A stretch of DNA of 39,653 nt. It comes from Alphaproteobacteria bacterium (GTDB lineage: Bacteria > Pseudomonadota > Alphaproteobacteria > Rickettsiales > JABCZZ01). Below, in pieces: positions 17,666 through 26,582 of this stretch. Under the pieces are notes generated by a model. That model made no database searches. It saw only the letters and a list, made by a program, of their open reading frames with translations, and was not told where the DNA came from. The stretch is from positions 1-39,653 of the forward strand of contig JABDCC010000015.1 of NCBI GenBank assembly GCA_013288335.1, given 5' to 3'. The position numbers and the translations under genes were made by a program. The first letter of the stretch is position 1, and every line of letters begins with the position of its first letter.

Positions 17666-18961
17666 ATGAAACCAATCCATATCATAGGCGCGGGGCTTGC
17701 AGGCAGCGAAGCGGCGTGGCAGGCGGCGGAGCTAGGCTGCAACGTCATTATCCATGAAATGCGCCCCGTCAAAAAAACCGAAGCGCATCACACGGACAAA
17801 TGCGCAGAACTTGTTTGCTCCAATTCCTTCCGCTCAGACGATGCAGTCAACAACGCAGTAGGATTGTTGCATGATGAAATGCGCAGGTGCGGCTCGCTCA
17901 TCATGCGCGAAGCCGACAAGCATAAAGTGCCAGCAGGTTCCGCACTTGCCGTGGATCGTGAGGGATTCTCACAAGGAGTGAGTGAGGCATTGCAAGCGCA
18001 TCCGCTCATTACATTCTCACGTGAGGAAATCACCGAACTGCCGCCAGCGGAATTTGGCGAAGTGATTATTGCGACGGGGCCGCTTACCTCGCAGTCGCTT
18101 TCTGATTCCATATTGAAGATAACGGGCGAGGCGTATCTTTCCTTCTTCGATGCCATCGCGCCGATTGTGCTCAAAGACAGTATCGACATGAACATCGCGT
18201 GGTTCCAGTCGCGCTATGATAAAGGCGAGGGGGCGGATTACATCAATTGCCCGATGAGTAAGGAGCAGTATTACGGATTTATTGATGCACTTATTGGTGG
18301 CGAAAAAACTGAATTCAAGGAATGGGAAAAAACTACGCCGTATTTTGAAGGATGTTTGCCGATTGAAATTATGGCAGGTCGTGGTAAGGAAACATTGGCG
18401 TTTGGGCCGATGAAACCGGTGGGGCTTACCAATCCGCACACTGGCAAACAGGAATATGCGGTGGTGCAATTGCGTCAGGATAATAAACTCGGCACGCTTT
18501 ATAATATGGTCGGTTTCCAGACAAAACTTAAATACGGCGCGCAGGAAAAAATATTCCGCACGATTCCTGGTTTGGAGAATGCGGAATTCATGCGACTTGG
18601 TGGGCTGCATCGCAATACCTTTATCAATAGCCCGAAACTCCTTACACCGGATTTGCATTTGCTGGCTGCTCCGCATATTCGTTTTGCTGGACAGATTACC
18701 GGCGTGGAAGGTTATGTAGAAAGCGCGGCGATTGGTTTGCTCGCGGGAAGGTTCGCGGCAGGAAAAACCACGGCACCACCTGCGACCACTGCACTTGGGG
18801 CGATACTGGGTCACATTACGGGAGGTGCGGAGAGTAAACACTTCCAACCGATGAATGTGAACTTTGGATTGTTTCCACCACTAGAAGGCAAAATACGTAA
18901 AGACATCCGCGCCGAACGTATGACGACACGTGCAAAAGAAGCTTTGAGCGGGTGGGTTTAA
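17666..18961 (+). CDS. trmFO: Methylenetetrahydrofolate-tRNA-(uracil-5-)-methyltransferase TrmFO
   Basis: FAD- and folate-dependent enzyme forming 5-methyluridine at position 54 of tRNA. The ATG at 17666 gives [19 protein letters not shown], a Rossmann dinucleotide motif right at the N-terminus as usual; an upstream start at 17630 adds an implausible leader. The TrmFO-specific [19 protein letters not shown] (near 45-63), with a conserved cysteine, and [34 protein letters not shown] and [13 protein letters not shown] are all present. Length is 431 residues, normal. It ends overlapping by four bases the stop of the convergent zeta-domain gene. Confidence 0.95.
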   Translation: MKPIHIIGAGLAGSEAAWQAAELGCNVIIHEMRPVKKTEAHHTDKCAELVCSNSFRSDDAVNNAVGLLHDEMRRCGSLIMREADKHKVPAGSALAVDREGFSQGVSEALQAHPLITFSREEITELPPAEFGEVIIATGPLTSQSLSDSILKITGEAYLSFFDAIAPIVLKDSIDMNIAWFQSRYDKGEGADYINCPMSKEQYYGFIDALIGGEKTEFKEWEKTTPYFEGCLPIEIMAGRGKETLAFGPMKPVGLTNPHTGKQEYAVVQLRQDNKLGTLYNMVGFQTKLKYGAQEKIFRTIPGLENAEFMRLGGLHRNTFINSPKLLTPDLHLLAAPHIRFAGQITGVEGYVESAAIGLLAGRFAAGKTTAPPATTALGAILGHITGGAESKHFQPMNVNFGLFPPLEGKIRKDIRAERMTTRAKEALSGWV

Positions 18962-21279
18962 TGTCGTGCTAAAGATTCCCTCGGAGAATCACCTACCTTC
19001 ACTTGCCACGCATCCTTATTTCCGGATTGTACGACGAAGGAAAGATTTTCTTTTTTATGAGTAAGCCCCTCAGGACCGGATGCATTAGGGTTTAATTGCC
19101 CCTTATTCATCAAGTCGGTAAGGCGTTGTGTATTGTAAATTGCCAGCACACGATTCTTGCCTGCGCTCTTATACACCATGTAACCAACATTCTCTTCATT
19201 AAATCTGGGATTCTTTTTTATCAGGGAGTCAATTGTATTTTCTCCATTGGCAACACTTTTCAGAACGGATTCATCTTTGTCCATATAGGTTCTGAGTGTT
19301 TTTGCCAGAGTGGTGTCATTCTTACTTTGCTGAAGATCTTTTAATTCAGAATCCGTTACATCAAAACTCTCTGCTACAACATAACTTTCTCCTTTAGCAC
19401 CATCGTTGGCAAAAAGTGATATTTTATCGAGATTATTATCCTGTATAGCATCTAAAAATGATTGCGGCATTTCTATATGTTTGCCGGTAGTCACCACCCA
19501 GGGTAATGTACGGTTCTTCGAATCAAAGCGATCATTTACGCCTTCAATCGCAGTTGCCCTTGTTAATTCTGGTCTGCCTTCAGGTTTTACCAGAAAAGCA
19601 TCTACTGCCGTCATACTGGTTTCGTATCCAGATTCCTTAAAGCTTTTTACAATCCCGGAATTGCTTGCACCAATATAAGGTATACTTGTGCCATCATAGA
19701 GCAGATTGATATTCTTGCTTTTTGCCTCATCCGCTACCCATTTACGCAAAGTATTACCGAAAGGTTCAACTAACGTATAATCGTCGCGATGATGATTTGC
19801 AGCTCTCAGTACATGATAGAGATCACTGAATTCGCGGAAATCATCCAGAGAAGTGGTTACAAAACCATCTGCTCCGCATTGCGTGGCGGCAATCTTTTCC
19901 ACATCACTTTTGCCTGCGCCCGCGCCGCCCATGCATCTAAATAATTTGGGTTTCTTGCCTATAACGGATTTGGCATTGGCTTTTGCAAAGATATTCTCTT
20001 TACACTCTTCCATCTGCTTATTAACAAGACTGATTTTTTCATAAGCTATTTCTACGGTTCTGCTTAACCTATCCTTAGCTTCTTTTTCAATGGGTTTTTT
20101 GTCTATATTTTCGAGCAGTTTTTCTTTTAAACCGGCAATTTTGGCAAGGTCAAACACTTGAGCATCTTTGCCTTTTTCTTCCTTAATCAATTCCATTAAT
20201 TGATTGTGACTCGGAGTGCGTAACCCGGTTAATATATTAGTATCAAGGCACACAAGCGGTGCTGCACCGTCTTCACCAATTTTATTACCGTCGATTACTT
20301 TCTTTTCTTTTAGATTTTCTGTTCCAGGGAGTTGTCCAATAATTTGATTTTTAGGAATAGATATAAAGTCCGCCAGAATCTTATTTGATTTTATGCCTTC
20401 ACTGAGCTTCTCCTGAAGCTCTTTATCCAGCTCCACCAATCCGCCATTTGCGGTCACAAGGCATCTGATTTTCTTGCCGTCTTTTCGTAAATCATAACAA
20501 AGGAAAGGTATGCCATCAATTTCGGTTTTGCTCTCAGGGAACGCCCTGAATCCGTCAAACTGGTTGTCGAGTTTTTTATCACGAGTAACGTCGAGCGCAT
20601 TTTTAAAGGCCTTACGTATTTCCTCTACACTGCTTCGAGGGTTATGAAGAATTTTTGCGTCTTCTTGCGATATCCTCCTGAAGTCGATTTCTCCGTATAC
20701 AGCCTTGAAAGCAGGGATATTGCTTAAAGCTGTCATAAAAAAATCCAACGTCAGTTTATTACCATACTCAAAAGGCTTTATATCCATGACTTTTTTATAA
20801 AATTTAGCAAGTCGGGTGGCCAAATCCTTTCGACTGATTCTGGTCACTAAATCTGTCTTGGCAAATGCAAAGCCATTATGATCAAATAAGGCGGTATCGT
20901 GATTTTTAAAATTCTCTATTTTGATTAATGGTTCAAAGGCATTCTTTATTGAATTAAAAATTCTGCCTAAGAGTTTGAGCTTGTATGGTTCTTCTTCGCC
21001 CAGTACGAGGCTATTTATGGCATTGCGCAATTCCGCTCTTTTTCCTGCATCCGGAGGAGACCCAGGTAGATGTAATCCTTGTTCTTTCCAATCCTGGAAT
21101 AATGTCCTGTGGGTATCAAAAAATAGATTCTCTAAATAGGTCATGCGTGTGGAGGCATGATGTGAAAGTTCTTCTGCAGTCTTTTTAGATGAAGACAATA
21201 ATTTCATGCCGCGGGTTATTGCAAGTGCAGTCATCAAATCACGGCGTTGTTCGTTGGGTTTATGCTGGGACTCACTCAT
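18958..21279 (-). CDS. Zeta-toxin-domain protein, large (about 773 aa)
   Basis: C-terminal to residue ~445 is a P-loop kinase domain of the zeta-toxin type: Walker A GGAGAGKS (about 453-460), DDFREF (481-486; the usual acidic pair and substrate arginine region), LLYDGTS and a late [12 protein letters not shown] arginine-rich segment. Zeta toxins phosphorylate UDP-N-acetylglucosamine and so block peptidoglycan synthesis. The first ~445 residues, mostly helical, match nothing I know, and the C-terminal ~110 residues are also unassigned, so it is far longer than the ~290-residue plasmid toxin. ATG 21279 is used; TTG 21285 is an alternative. Its start overlaps the small upstream gene by eight bases (ATGAGTGA), and there is no signal peptide. 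Confidence 0.8.
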   Translation of the reverse strand: MSESQHKPNEQRRDLMTALAITRGMKLLSSSKKTAEELSHHASTRMTYLENLFFDTHRTLFQDWKEQGLHLPGSPPDAGKRAELRNAINSLVLGEEEPYKLKLLGRIFNSIKNAFEPLIKIENFKNHDTALFDHNGFAFAKTDLVTRISRKDLATRLAKFYKKVMDIKPFEYGNKLTLDFFMTALSNIPAFKAVYGEIDFRRISQEDAKILHNPRSSVEEIRKAFKNALDVTRDKKLDNQFDGFRAFPESKTEIDGIPFLCYDLRKDGKKIRCLVTANGGLVELDKELQEKLSEGIKSNKILADFISIPKNQIIGQLPGTENLKEKKVIDGNKIGEDGAAPLVCLDTNILTGLRTPSHNQLMELIKEEKGKDAQVFDLAKIAGLKEKLLENIDKKPIEKEAKDRLSRTVEIAYEKISLVNKQMEECKENIFAKANAKSVIGKKPKLFRCMGGAGAGKSDVEKIAATQCGADGFVTTSLDDFREFSDLYHVLRAANHHRDDYTLVEPFGNTLRKWVADEAKSKNINLLYDGTSIPYIGASNSGIVKSFKESGYETSMTAVDAFLVKPEGRPELTRATAIEGVNDRFDSKNRTLPWVVTTGKHIEMPQSFLDAIQDNNLDKISLFANDGAKGESYVVAESFDVTDSELKDLQQSKNDTTLAKTLRTYMDKDESVLKSVANGENTIDSLIKKNPRFNEENVGYMVYKSAGKNRVLAIYNTQRLTDLMNKGQLNPNASGPEGLTHKKENLSFVVQSGNKDAWQVKVGDSPRESLARH

Positions 21280-21457
21280 GGTCAAGCCCCGCGATCATTT
21301 CTTCGAGCATTGCGGAGTGTGCTTCGTAACTGACACTGCCACTCAGCAGTGGCTCCATCAGTTTCATGACATTTTCATTGATTTCAGCGCCGTTTAGTCG
21401 CAGAATTGAGGCGATTTTCTCAAAAACCTCTTGCCTATTACTGTCGTTTCCGTCCAT
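21272..21457 (-). CDS. Small acidic protein, candidate antitoxin for the zeta-domain protein
   Basis: A 61-residue helical, acidic ORF (MDGNDSNRQEVFEKIASIL... ending IAGLDHE) with a strong AAGGAG ribosome binding site about six bases before the ATG. Its TGA overlaps the ATG of the large zeta-domain gene, an arrangement typical of toxin-antitoxin operons where the antitoxin is upstream. The plasmid epsilon antitoxin is about 90 residues and helical; I see no clear sequence match, so the role is inferred from size, charge and position only. It is divergent from the E1-alpha gene. Confidence 0.65.
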   Translation of the reverse strand: MDGNDSNRQEVFEKIASILRLNGAEINENVMKLMEPLLSGSVSYEAHSAMLEEMIAGLDHE

Positions 21458-21534
21458 ACAAACTCCTTAAGCAAATATTGATACGGTCTCAGTCTATCTA
21501 AAAATTGTTAATTTTGTGTTAATTTTCAAACAGT

Positions 21535-22500
21535 ATGACAAAAGATAAAAATATTATCGCTCGGCTATATCATTCCATGCTGCTGATTCGGCGCGCAGAA
21601 GAGCATATTTGTAAGGTTTATCATACGGATGCTATAAAAAGCCCCGTGCATCTTTCCATAGGGCAGGAATCCATTGCGGCAGGAATTTGTGATGCGCTTG
21701 CGGCAGACGATATTGTCTCTAATACCTATCGTTGTCATGCCACTTATATTGCCAAAGGTGGTGATTTAAACCAGATGATGGCCGAGCTTTATGGCAAGGC
21801 AGGTGGCTGTGCGGCAGGTAAAGCTGGCTCCATGCATTTAATAGATATGCCTCATGGAATCATGGGTGCATCGGCGGTAGTGGGAACAACGGTTCCAGTT
21901 GCGGCGGGTTATGCGCTCGCGATGAAACGCGATGCAAAGAAAACCGGTAAGCAGCGTGTAGTTGTGGCAGTGTTTGGTGATGGCGCAACGGAAGAAGGAG
22001 TGGTTAGTGAAACTCTGCATTTTGCAGTACTTCATAAACTGCCAATTATATTTATCTGTGAAAATAATCGCCTTGCCATTCACTCGAAACTTGAACAGCG
22101 CTGGCCGAGTGAATTGCTCGCCCGTGATCGCGCTGCAATATATAAAATCCCAACGCATTATGTGCCAGACGGCGATGTATTTGGTGTGCGCGATACGGTT
22201 TTGGCAGCATGCGATGTTGTCCGAAAAGGTAATGGCCCGGTATTTATTGAATGCGCCACGTACCGCTGGCTCGAGCATGTTGGCCCAACCGATGACCATA
22301 ATGCGGGCTACCGCGATGTAGCAGAATATGAAAAATGGAAAGCCAATGATCAAATTGCAAGATTAGAGAAGTTGCTCGGTGCAGATGCAGCAACGATTCA
22401 GAAAAAAGTGGAAGCGGAATTACAAGCCGCAATCGCATTTGCCGAAAAATCGCCTTATCCGGAAGACTCGCAATTAAACGTAAATGTATATGCCTCATAA
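21535..22500 (+). CDS. ThDP-dependent 2-oxo-acid dehydrogenase E1 component, alpha subunit
   Basis: A 321-residue thiamine-diphosphate enzyme subunit. The ThDP/Mg motif reads VFGDGATEEG (about 147-155) through ICENN (about 174-178), and GGCAAGKAGSMHL and HLSIGQESIAAGI are E1-alpha hallmarks, with the histidine in RCHATYIAKG. It is of the pyruvate/acetoin/branched-chain type, decarboxylating a 2-oxo acid with the beta subunit encoded next; the 3' end overlaps that gene's start by 17 bases. No E2 (lipoyl acyltransferase) or E3 gene lies in the window, so either these are elsewhere or the pair works without them. The substrate is uncertain. Confidence 0.88.
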   Translation: MTKDKNIIARLYHSMLLIRRAEEHICKVYHTDAIKSPVHLSIGQESIAAGICDALAADDIVSNTYRCHATYIAKGGDLNQMMAELYGKAGGCAAGKAGSMHLIDMPHGIMGASAVVGTTVPVAAGYALAMKRDAKKTGKQRVVVAVFGDGATEEGVVSETLHFAVLHKLPIIFICENNRLAIHSKLEQRWPSELLARDRAAIYKIPTHYVPDGDVFGVRDTVLAACDVVRKGNGPVFIECATYRWLEHVGPTDDHNAGYRDVAEYEKWKANDQIARLEKLLGADAATIQKKVEAELQAAIAFAEKSPYPEDSQLNVNVYAS

Positions 22501-23551
22501 TCGTCTCATTCGCTATGTTGATGCAATTGCCGAAGCGTGCGCGCAGGAAATGGAGCGTGATGAGCGCGTGTTTGTGTTTGGCTTAGATGTGGATGATCAT
22601 AAAGCGATTCAAGGATCTACTGCGGGTTTGCTCAAAAGATTTGGCCCGGAGCGTTGCTTTGGTACGCCGCTTTCCGAAGATGCAATGACAGGTATTGCCA
22701 TTGGTGCGGCTATGGCAGGCTATCGACCGGTGCATGTGCACATCCGCATGGATTTTATGATGCTTGCGATGAACCAACTCGTCAATATCGCCGCCAAAGC
22801 GCATTACATGTATAACGCACAAGTAAAAGTTCCGTTGGTGGTGCGCACGCTGATTGGCCGCAGTTGGGGGCAGGGGGCGCAACACAGCCAGGCGCTACAT
22901 TCCATGTTCATGCATGTTCCGGGTTTAAAAGTAGTGGCGCCTTCCAATGCGCATGATGCAAAAGGCTGCATGATTGCGGCTATTCGCGACGACAATCCGG
23001 TGATTTTTATGGAACACCGCCTCATGTGCAATATGCAATCGTATGTATCCGAAGAATCTTACATTACGCCGCTTGGCAAAGGTCGCGTGATGCGCGAAGG
23101 AAAAGATATTACCATCATTGGTATTTCGCATATGGTGCTTGAGGCGATGCGCGCGAGTCATTATCTGGAGAAAGCTGGAATTGACGCCGAAATTATTGAT
23201 CCGATTTCGCTGCGTCCGCTCGATATTGATTTAATCATTGCATCAGTGAAGAAAACCGGACGTGTGCTAGTGGTGGATAATGGCTGGCTCATGTGCGGTG
23301 CAGCGGGTGAAATACTGACACAAATTATGGAAGCGTTGCCGGAAGGTGTAAATGGAAAACCAATCGCCATGGCGCGTATGGGCTTTGCTGATACTCCATG
23401 CCCAACTACCAAGCCGCTTGAAAATCTTTTTTATCCTAATGGAAAAACTATTGCCGAACGCGCGTTCAGATTAATTAATGCTAAAGGTAAAATTGATTTA
23501 CCGCTAGAACACGAAATCAAAGAACTCGACGAATTTAAGGGGCCGTTTTAA
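22484..23551 (+). CDS. ThDP-dependent 2-oxo-acid dehydrogenase E1 component, beta subunit
   Basis: A 355-residue transketolase-like pyrimidine-binding/C-terminal subunit that completes E1. Seen: the N-terminal VFVFGLDVDDHKAIQG segment, FGTPLSEDAMTGIAIGAAMAGYRPV (with the catalytic Glu in PLSE), IGRSWGQGAQHSQALHSMF, VVAPSNAHDAKG, and the C-terminal EIIDPISLRPLD of the TPP-binding E1-beta fold. The residues GLDVDDHKAIQG at the N-terminus are closer to E1-like pairs from biosynthetic loci than to the GEDV found in housekeeping pyruvate dehydrogenase. ATG 22484 or 22490 are both possible. Confidence 0.88.
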   Translation: MYMPHNRLIRYVDAIAEACAQEMERDERVFVFGLDVDDHKAIQGSTAGLLKRFGPERCFGTPLSEDAMTGIAIGAAMAGYRPVHVHIRMDFMMLAMNQLVNIAAKAHYMYNAQVKVPLVVRTLIGRSWGQGAQHSQALHSMFMHVPGLKVVAPSNAHDAKGCMIAAIRDDNPVIFMEHRLMCNMQSYVSEESYITPLGKGRVMREGKDITIIGISHMVLEAMRASHYLEKAGIDAEIIDPISLRPLDIDLIIASVKKTGRVLVVDNGWLMCGAAGEILTQIMEALPEGVNGKPIAMARMGFADTPCPTTKPLENLFYPNGKTIAERAFRLINAKGKIDLPLEHEIKELDEFKGPF

Positions 23552-24183
23552 GTCTTTATAAAAATTATTCTAGCTACCCATTCAATCTTAGCGTCTTTAA
23601 TATCAGGGGAGTTATAGCTGATAAGATTATAAAGTTCAGCTTTTGAACCCGTTTTTAATGTGCGCAACATCAGGCGGCCATCGGTGAGTTTGATCACGCA
23701 GGGCTTGCCAACAAATTCAGCAAATTTGTCGCCACCGGAAGTTTTATTATAAGGCACCTGTAAGCCGGAACCAGATTGCAATTTCGCGCTTGCGCTACGG
23801 CTATAATATATCACCCAGCCATTGTGGAATACCGGCACCATAGAATCGCCCTCAATGCGCACGGCGCTGAGATCTCCTGGCTCAAAACCAGGCGGGCATT
23901 CGACTTCTTCTTTGTTATCGGAATCACTTAAAAAAATCTCGGATTCTTCGCCGACATAGCCACTGATAAAGATCTTACTTTCAGGCTGCAAAATCTGCAT
24001 GACTTTTTGCATTTTATCAGCACGTAAGATTTGAGTCTTGCCACGCAAAAAATCGCGCACCGTATCCTTAGGCACACCCGATTGCTTCTCCAAAGAAGCG
24101 ATGCTTAAGTCCCGTTTATCAAGCTCTGAACGTATTAAGTGCAGAAGATTTTCTCTTGTTATTTCCATGGGGGAATTTTCCGC
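23548..24183 (-). CDS. S24-type transcriptional repressor (HTH plus LexA/CI-like domain)
   Basis: The product has an N-terminal HTH (LSIASLEKQSGVPKDTVRDF) and a C-terminal S24 domain: RIEGDSMVPVF contains the expected nucleophilic serine, and VIKLTDGRLMLRTLKTGS is the strand that normally carries the catalytic lysine in a GxxLVKRL pattern; here an arginine appears in that place. The ATG at 24183 is used because an earlier ATG at 24219 would sit in the operator-like region; ATG 24168 (MEITREN) is also possible. It overlaps the E1-beta stop by four bases in a convergent arrangement. It is divergent from the gene at 24287 and probably controls that gene and itself. Confidence 0.8.
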   Translation of the reverse strand, partial: AENSPMEITRENLLHLIRSELDKRDLSIASLEKQSGVPKDTVRDFLRGKTQILRADKMQKVMQILQPESKIFISGYVGEESEIFLSDSDNKEEVECPPGFEPGDLSAVRIEGDSMVPVFHNGWVIYYSRSASAKLQSGSGLQVPYNKTSGGDKFAEFVGKPCVIKLTDGRLMLRTLKTGSKAELYNLISYNSPDIKDAKIEWVARIIFIKT

Positions 24184-24205
24184 CATTACTATAAATATGT
24201 CACGA

Positions 24206-24241
24206 GGGAAGATTCCCATTGACAGAAATGGGATTATTCCC
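24206..24241 (+). promoter_or_regulatory. Candidate operator pair for the S24-type repressor
   Basis: Two near-identical 12-bp palindromes lie 24 bp apart centre to centre: GGGAAGATTCCC (24206-24217) and GGGATTATTCCC (24230-24241). A third related site, GGGAATTTTCC, lies at 24171-24181 inside or beside the repressor's start. Between them TCCCATT-GACAGA-AATGGGA (24214-24233) also forms an inverted repeat. The sites flank the -35 box of the promoter at 24219-24248, as expected for binding by a CI/LexA-type dimer. Confidence 0.6.
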
Positions 24242-24248
24242 GTATAAT
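24219..24248 (+). promoter_or_regulatory. Sigma-70-type promoter for the gene at 24287
   Basis: A perfect -35 box TTGACA (24219-24224) and a perfect -10 box TATAAT (24243-24248) are separated by 18 bp. Transcription would start near 24255, about 30 bases before the AGGAGGG ribosome binding site (24277-24283) of the 182-residue gene. The palindromes around the -35 box suggest repression by the divergent S24-type protein. Confidence 0.75.
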
Positions 24249-24286
24249 AATTTTCCAGTTATTTCAGCATAATATTAGGAGGGTAA

Positions 24287-24835
24287 ATGGCCAGAAAGCG
24301 CAAACCAAAGAACATGTTACTGGGTGCCACTGATAAACTCCCAAATCTGCCTACGCACGAGAGAATGAAAAAGGGCCATATAAGCATCCGTAATAATATA
24401 GGACTGGCCGATGATCCGCTGCGCATAGATAAGCTTTTAAAGAACGGCATCATTGATGAGATGCAACATCTTTACGGTATGCAGATAATCACCTACTGGA
24501 CCATTGCCAATCGGCCATTCATTCGCTCTGCTTCGTTTGAACCACGCATTGGGAGACTTATGCCAAACTTTGATCATATCAATATCAGTCGTATGAGTGC
24601 CGAGGATAAATTTTATAAAACCATGGGTTTTTTAAGTGAACGTGATCGTGGGCTTATCAGCAAAATATGTTTCAACGAAATTGCGGCGATAGAGGCGGGA
24701 AGGAGTATGGGGCTGGCGGTGAACAGTATCACCATCTACGTGCGTCATGCGTTTGAAGCGCTCGGTAATGCGTTAGCAAAAATGCGCGAGTTTAAGAAAG
24801 AAACGGAAGGAGAGGAGAGCAGGGTGACGGGTTAG
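24287..24835 (+). CDS. Hypothetical protein with C-terminal HTH-like segment, 182 aa
   Basis: The ATG at 24287 follows a very strong AGGAGGG. The N-terminus is basic (MARKRKPKNM). The segment DDPLRIDKLLKNGIIDEMQHLYGMQIITYW and the C-terminal DRGLISKICFNEIAAIEAGRSMGLAVNSITIYVRHAFEAL resemble the DUF6456-like or phage small-terminase-like helical layout, where the last part is a sigma-4-like HTH; this resemblance is weak. It is under the promoter described above and likely repressed by the divergent S24 gene, so it may be a DNA-binding protein of prophage-like origin. Its stop overlaps the convergent neighbour's stop by four bases. Confidence 0.65.
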   Translation: MARKRKPKNMLLGATDKLPNLPTHERMKKGHISIRNNIGLADDPLRIDKLLKNGIIDEMQHLYGMQIITYWTIANRPFIRSASFEPRIGRLMPNFDHINISRMSAEDKFYKTMGFLSERDRGLISKICFNEIAAIEAGRSMGLAVNSITIYVRHAFEALGNALAKMREFKKETEGEESRVTG

Positions 24836-25638
24836 TTTAAAGAATTAAAATTTCTTTGACCTTTTTCTATCTGTCTTCCTGTGGCTAAATCAATAAAGGA
24901 AAATTTATCTTTTATGCCAAGTGTATGACATATTTTTCGGTCAAACTTAGCTGAAAGAGGAATTTTGTCTAAATCGATAAAGCTACTACCAACTAATTTA
25001 TTAGATTTTGTGTCTTCATTAAAAAGGAAGATTATTTCATTTTTGCTATTTGCAATAAATACTAATTTACGATTATCAACCTCATGAATAATAAGGCTAA
25101 GTGCAGAATCACATTGTTTTAAGGAGTCAATAACCGAATAAGCTTCAACAGTGGATAGATTATCGCTATATTTAACCTCGGGTTCAGTGCCAAGGATAAT
25201 GGGATTTAACTTATTATATAAAAGTAAGCTTTCATCAACAAGAGATGAAAATTCTGGATGCAAATAGTCATAACAGAATATATTTTGTGAACGGATTCCT
25301 AATATTCTTTCATTTGTATCTGAAATAATTTCATAACCACTTTCCAAAATATCTTTCTTATATTTCACAGATAATTTCGTATCTAACAGTTTAATGTATA
25401 AATCTAATTGGGAATTATCAGTAAAGTTGAGCTTTCGACCATAATTTATAAGTTCTAACATCCCGTATGCTTTATTATAAATAGGTATTTGTTCTTCTAC
25501 TAACGTGAGAATCCCGTTTTCGTAAGTATTTTGAAATGGATTCCCCGAGTTTTTATTTTGCTCTTTAATAAGCATAAAAAAAGCGCTAACAAGCAGTGAA
25601 TTATTTATAGCTATTTTTATGATGTTAGAGTCGGCCAT
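24832..25638 (-). CDS. Hypothetical protein, 268 aa
   Basis: I do not recognise this protein. It is more AT-rich than most genes of the window, with many Asn, Lys and Ile codons. It has no signal peptide; the N-terminal stretch SLLVSAFFMLIKEQ is the only mildly hydrophobic part. The remainder looks alpha/beta, with a DLDKIPLSAKFDRKICHTLG segment and a polar C-terminus. It starts nine bases after the stop of the 279-residue gene and is the last gene of a minus-strand run that begins at 29858. Its different base composition suggests it was acquired separately. Confidence 0.6.
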   Translation of the reverse strand: MADSNIIKIAINNSLLVSAFFMLIKEQNKNSGNPFQNTYENGILTLVEEQIPIYNKAYGMLELINYGRKLNFTDNSQLDLYIKLLDTKLSVKYKKDILESGYEIISDTNERILGIRSQNIFCYDYLHPEFSSLVDESLLLYNKLNPIILGTEPEVKYSDNLSTVEAYSVIDSLKQCDSALSLIIHEVDNRKLVFIANSKNEIIFLFNEDTKSNKLVGSSFIDLDKIPLSAKFDRKICHTLGIKDKFSFIDLATGRQIEKGQRNFNSLN

Positions 25639-25647
25639 ACAGCAAAC

Positions 25648-26487
25648 TCAGCGGCTCAGGCCGGTTTTGTGGAAGATTTTATCAATAGGGCTGCCAGCCA
25701 TTTTGTCGAATTTTTTGTGGAGGGCGAATCGGTCAATTAGTATGGCGCTTGCTGCAATACCCAAAATGACCCCAGTCACTTTCAAAGCTTTGACAAAACC
25801 ATTACTTTTTTCTGGAGCCGGAGTTTGCGGTGCCACCACGCTAGTCGAAGTGGATGGCGAAGACTGCTGTTGCTGTGCAAGACTCACTGCAACACCCGTC
25901 TGAATTTCTTTTGCGCGCTCTGCAATGAATGCGTCAACTTTGGCTTTGTCATCAGTGGTGCCAACTGTGTCGGCGGCATATTTTAAACCCGATGTCACCG
26001 CTTCGGTTAAACTCTGTGCCTGTTCCTGGCTTATACCTTTGCCTGCGCTTAAAGCGTCTACCAGAACCTTTGCGGCTTCGACGGATGGCTTTATGTCTTT
26101 TGCAATTTCAGGATTTTTATTAGCAAGCATAACCATATTCTGCGCCATGTTTGCAACGGCAGAAACTGCTGTAACAACAGGAGGGTTCGGAGCAGATTTA
26201 TTCGTGGCTGTCTCATTATTACCAAAATTTGCCTTGAGATAGGAAGGATGTTCCTGCGTTCCAGAAGCGATGATAGTGTCAACATCAGAGAAAGCCGCCT
26301 CTGCCTTGGCAATACCCTGAGCGAGCACGGCAGCATCCATCTTTTCTTGCGAAATAAGCTTCATCTGGACGGCGGCATCGCCAGCGTAAATTTTATTTTG
26401 TTTGGCAAAATCATTGATTGTTGGAACTTGATCCTTCAAGCCCACCATTTCTAGAATCTGAGTAATATTACCTAATTTCAATGCCAT
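25648..26487 (-). CDS. Hypothetical protein with C-terminal membrane anchor, 279 aa
   Basis: No family recognised. The first 60 residues (KQNKIYAGDAAVQMKLISQ) recall, weakly, the MshEN-type N-terminal domain of secretion ATPases. The middle is Ala-rich and helical (residues 100-200), followed by a Gln/Ser/Thr/Pro-rich linker (about 204-227), one hydrophobic helix (about 234-252, LKVTGVILGIAASAILI), and a basic tail ending IFHKTGLSR. The layout (soluble body, linker, C-terminal hydrophobic helix, amphipathic basic end) matches that of the proteins at 16014-17288 and 27516-29858, although here I see only one helix. Confidence 0.65.
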   Translation of the reverse strand: MALKLGNITQILEMVGLKDQVPTINDFAKQNKIYAGDAAVQMKLISQEKMDAAVLAQGIAKAEAAFSDVDTIIASGTQEHPSYLKANFGNNETATNKSAPNPPVVTAVSAVANMAQNMVMLANKNPEIAKDIKPSVEAAKVLVDALSAGKGISQEQAQSLTEAVTSGLKYAADTVGTTDDKAKVDAFIAERAKEIQTGVAVSLAQQQQSSPSTSTSVVAPQTPAPEKSNGFVKALKVTGVILGIAASAILIDRFALHKKFDKMAGSPIDKIFHKTGLSR

Positions 26488-26582
26488 AACCTATTCACTC
26501 TTCATTTACCGTAAAGCTATAATACCACAAAATTGTTAAGGAATTATTACAATTGAGCGGTTTTTTGTAGTTTTTTATCAAA

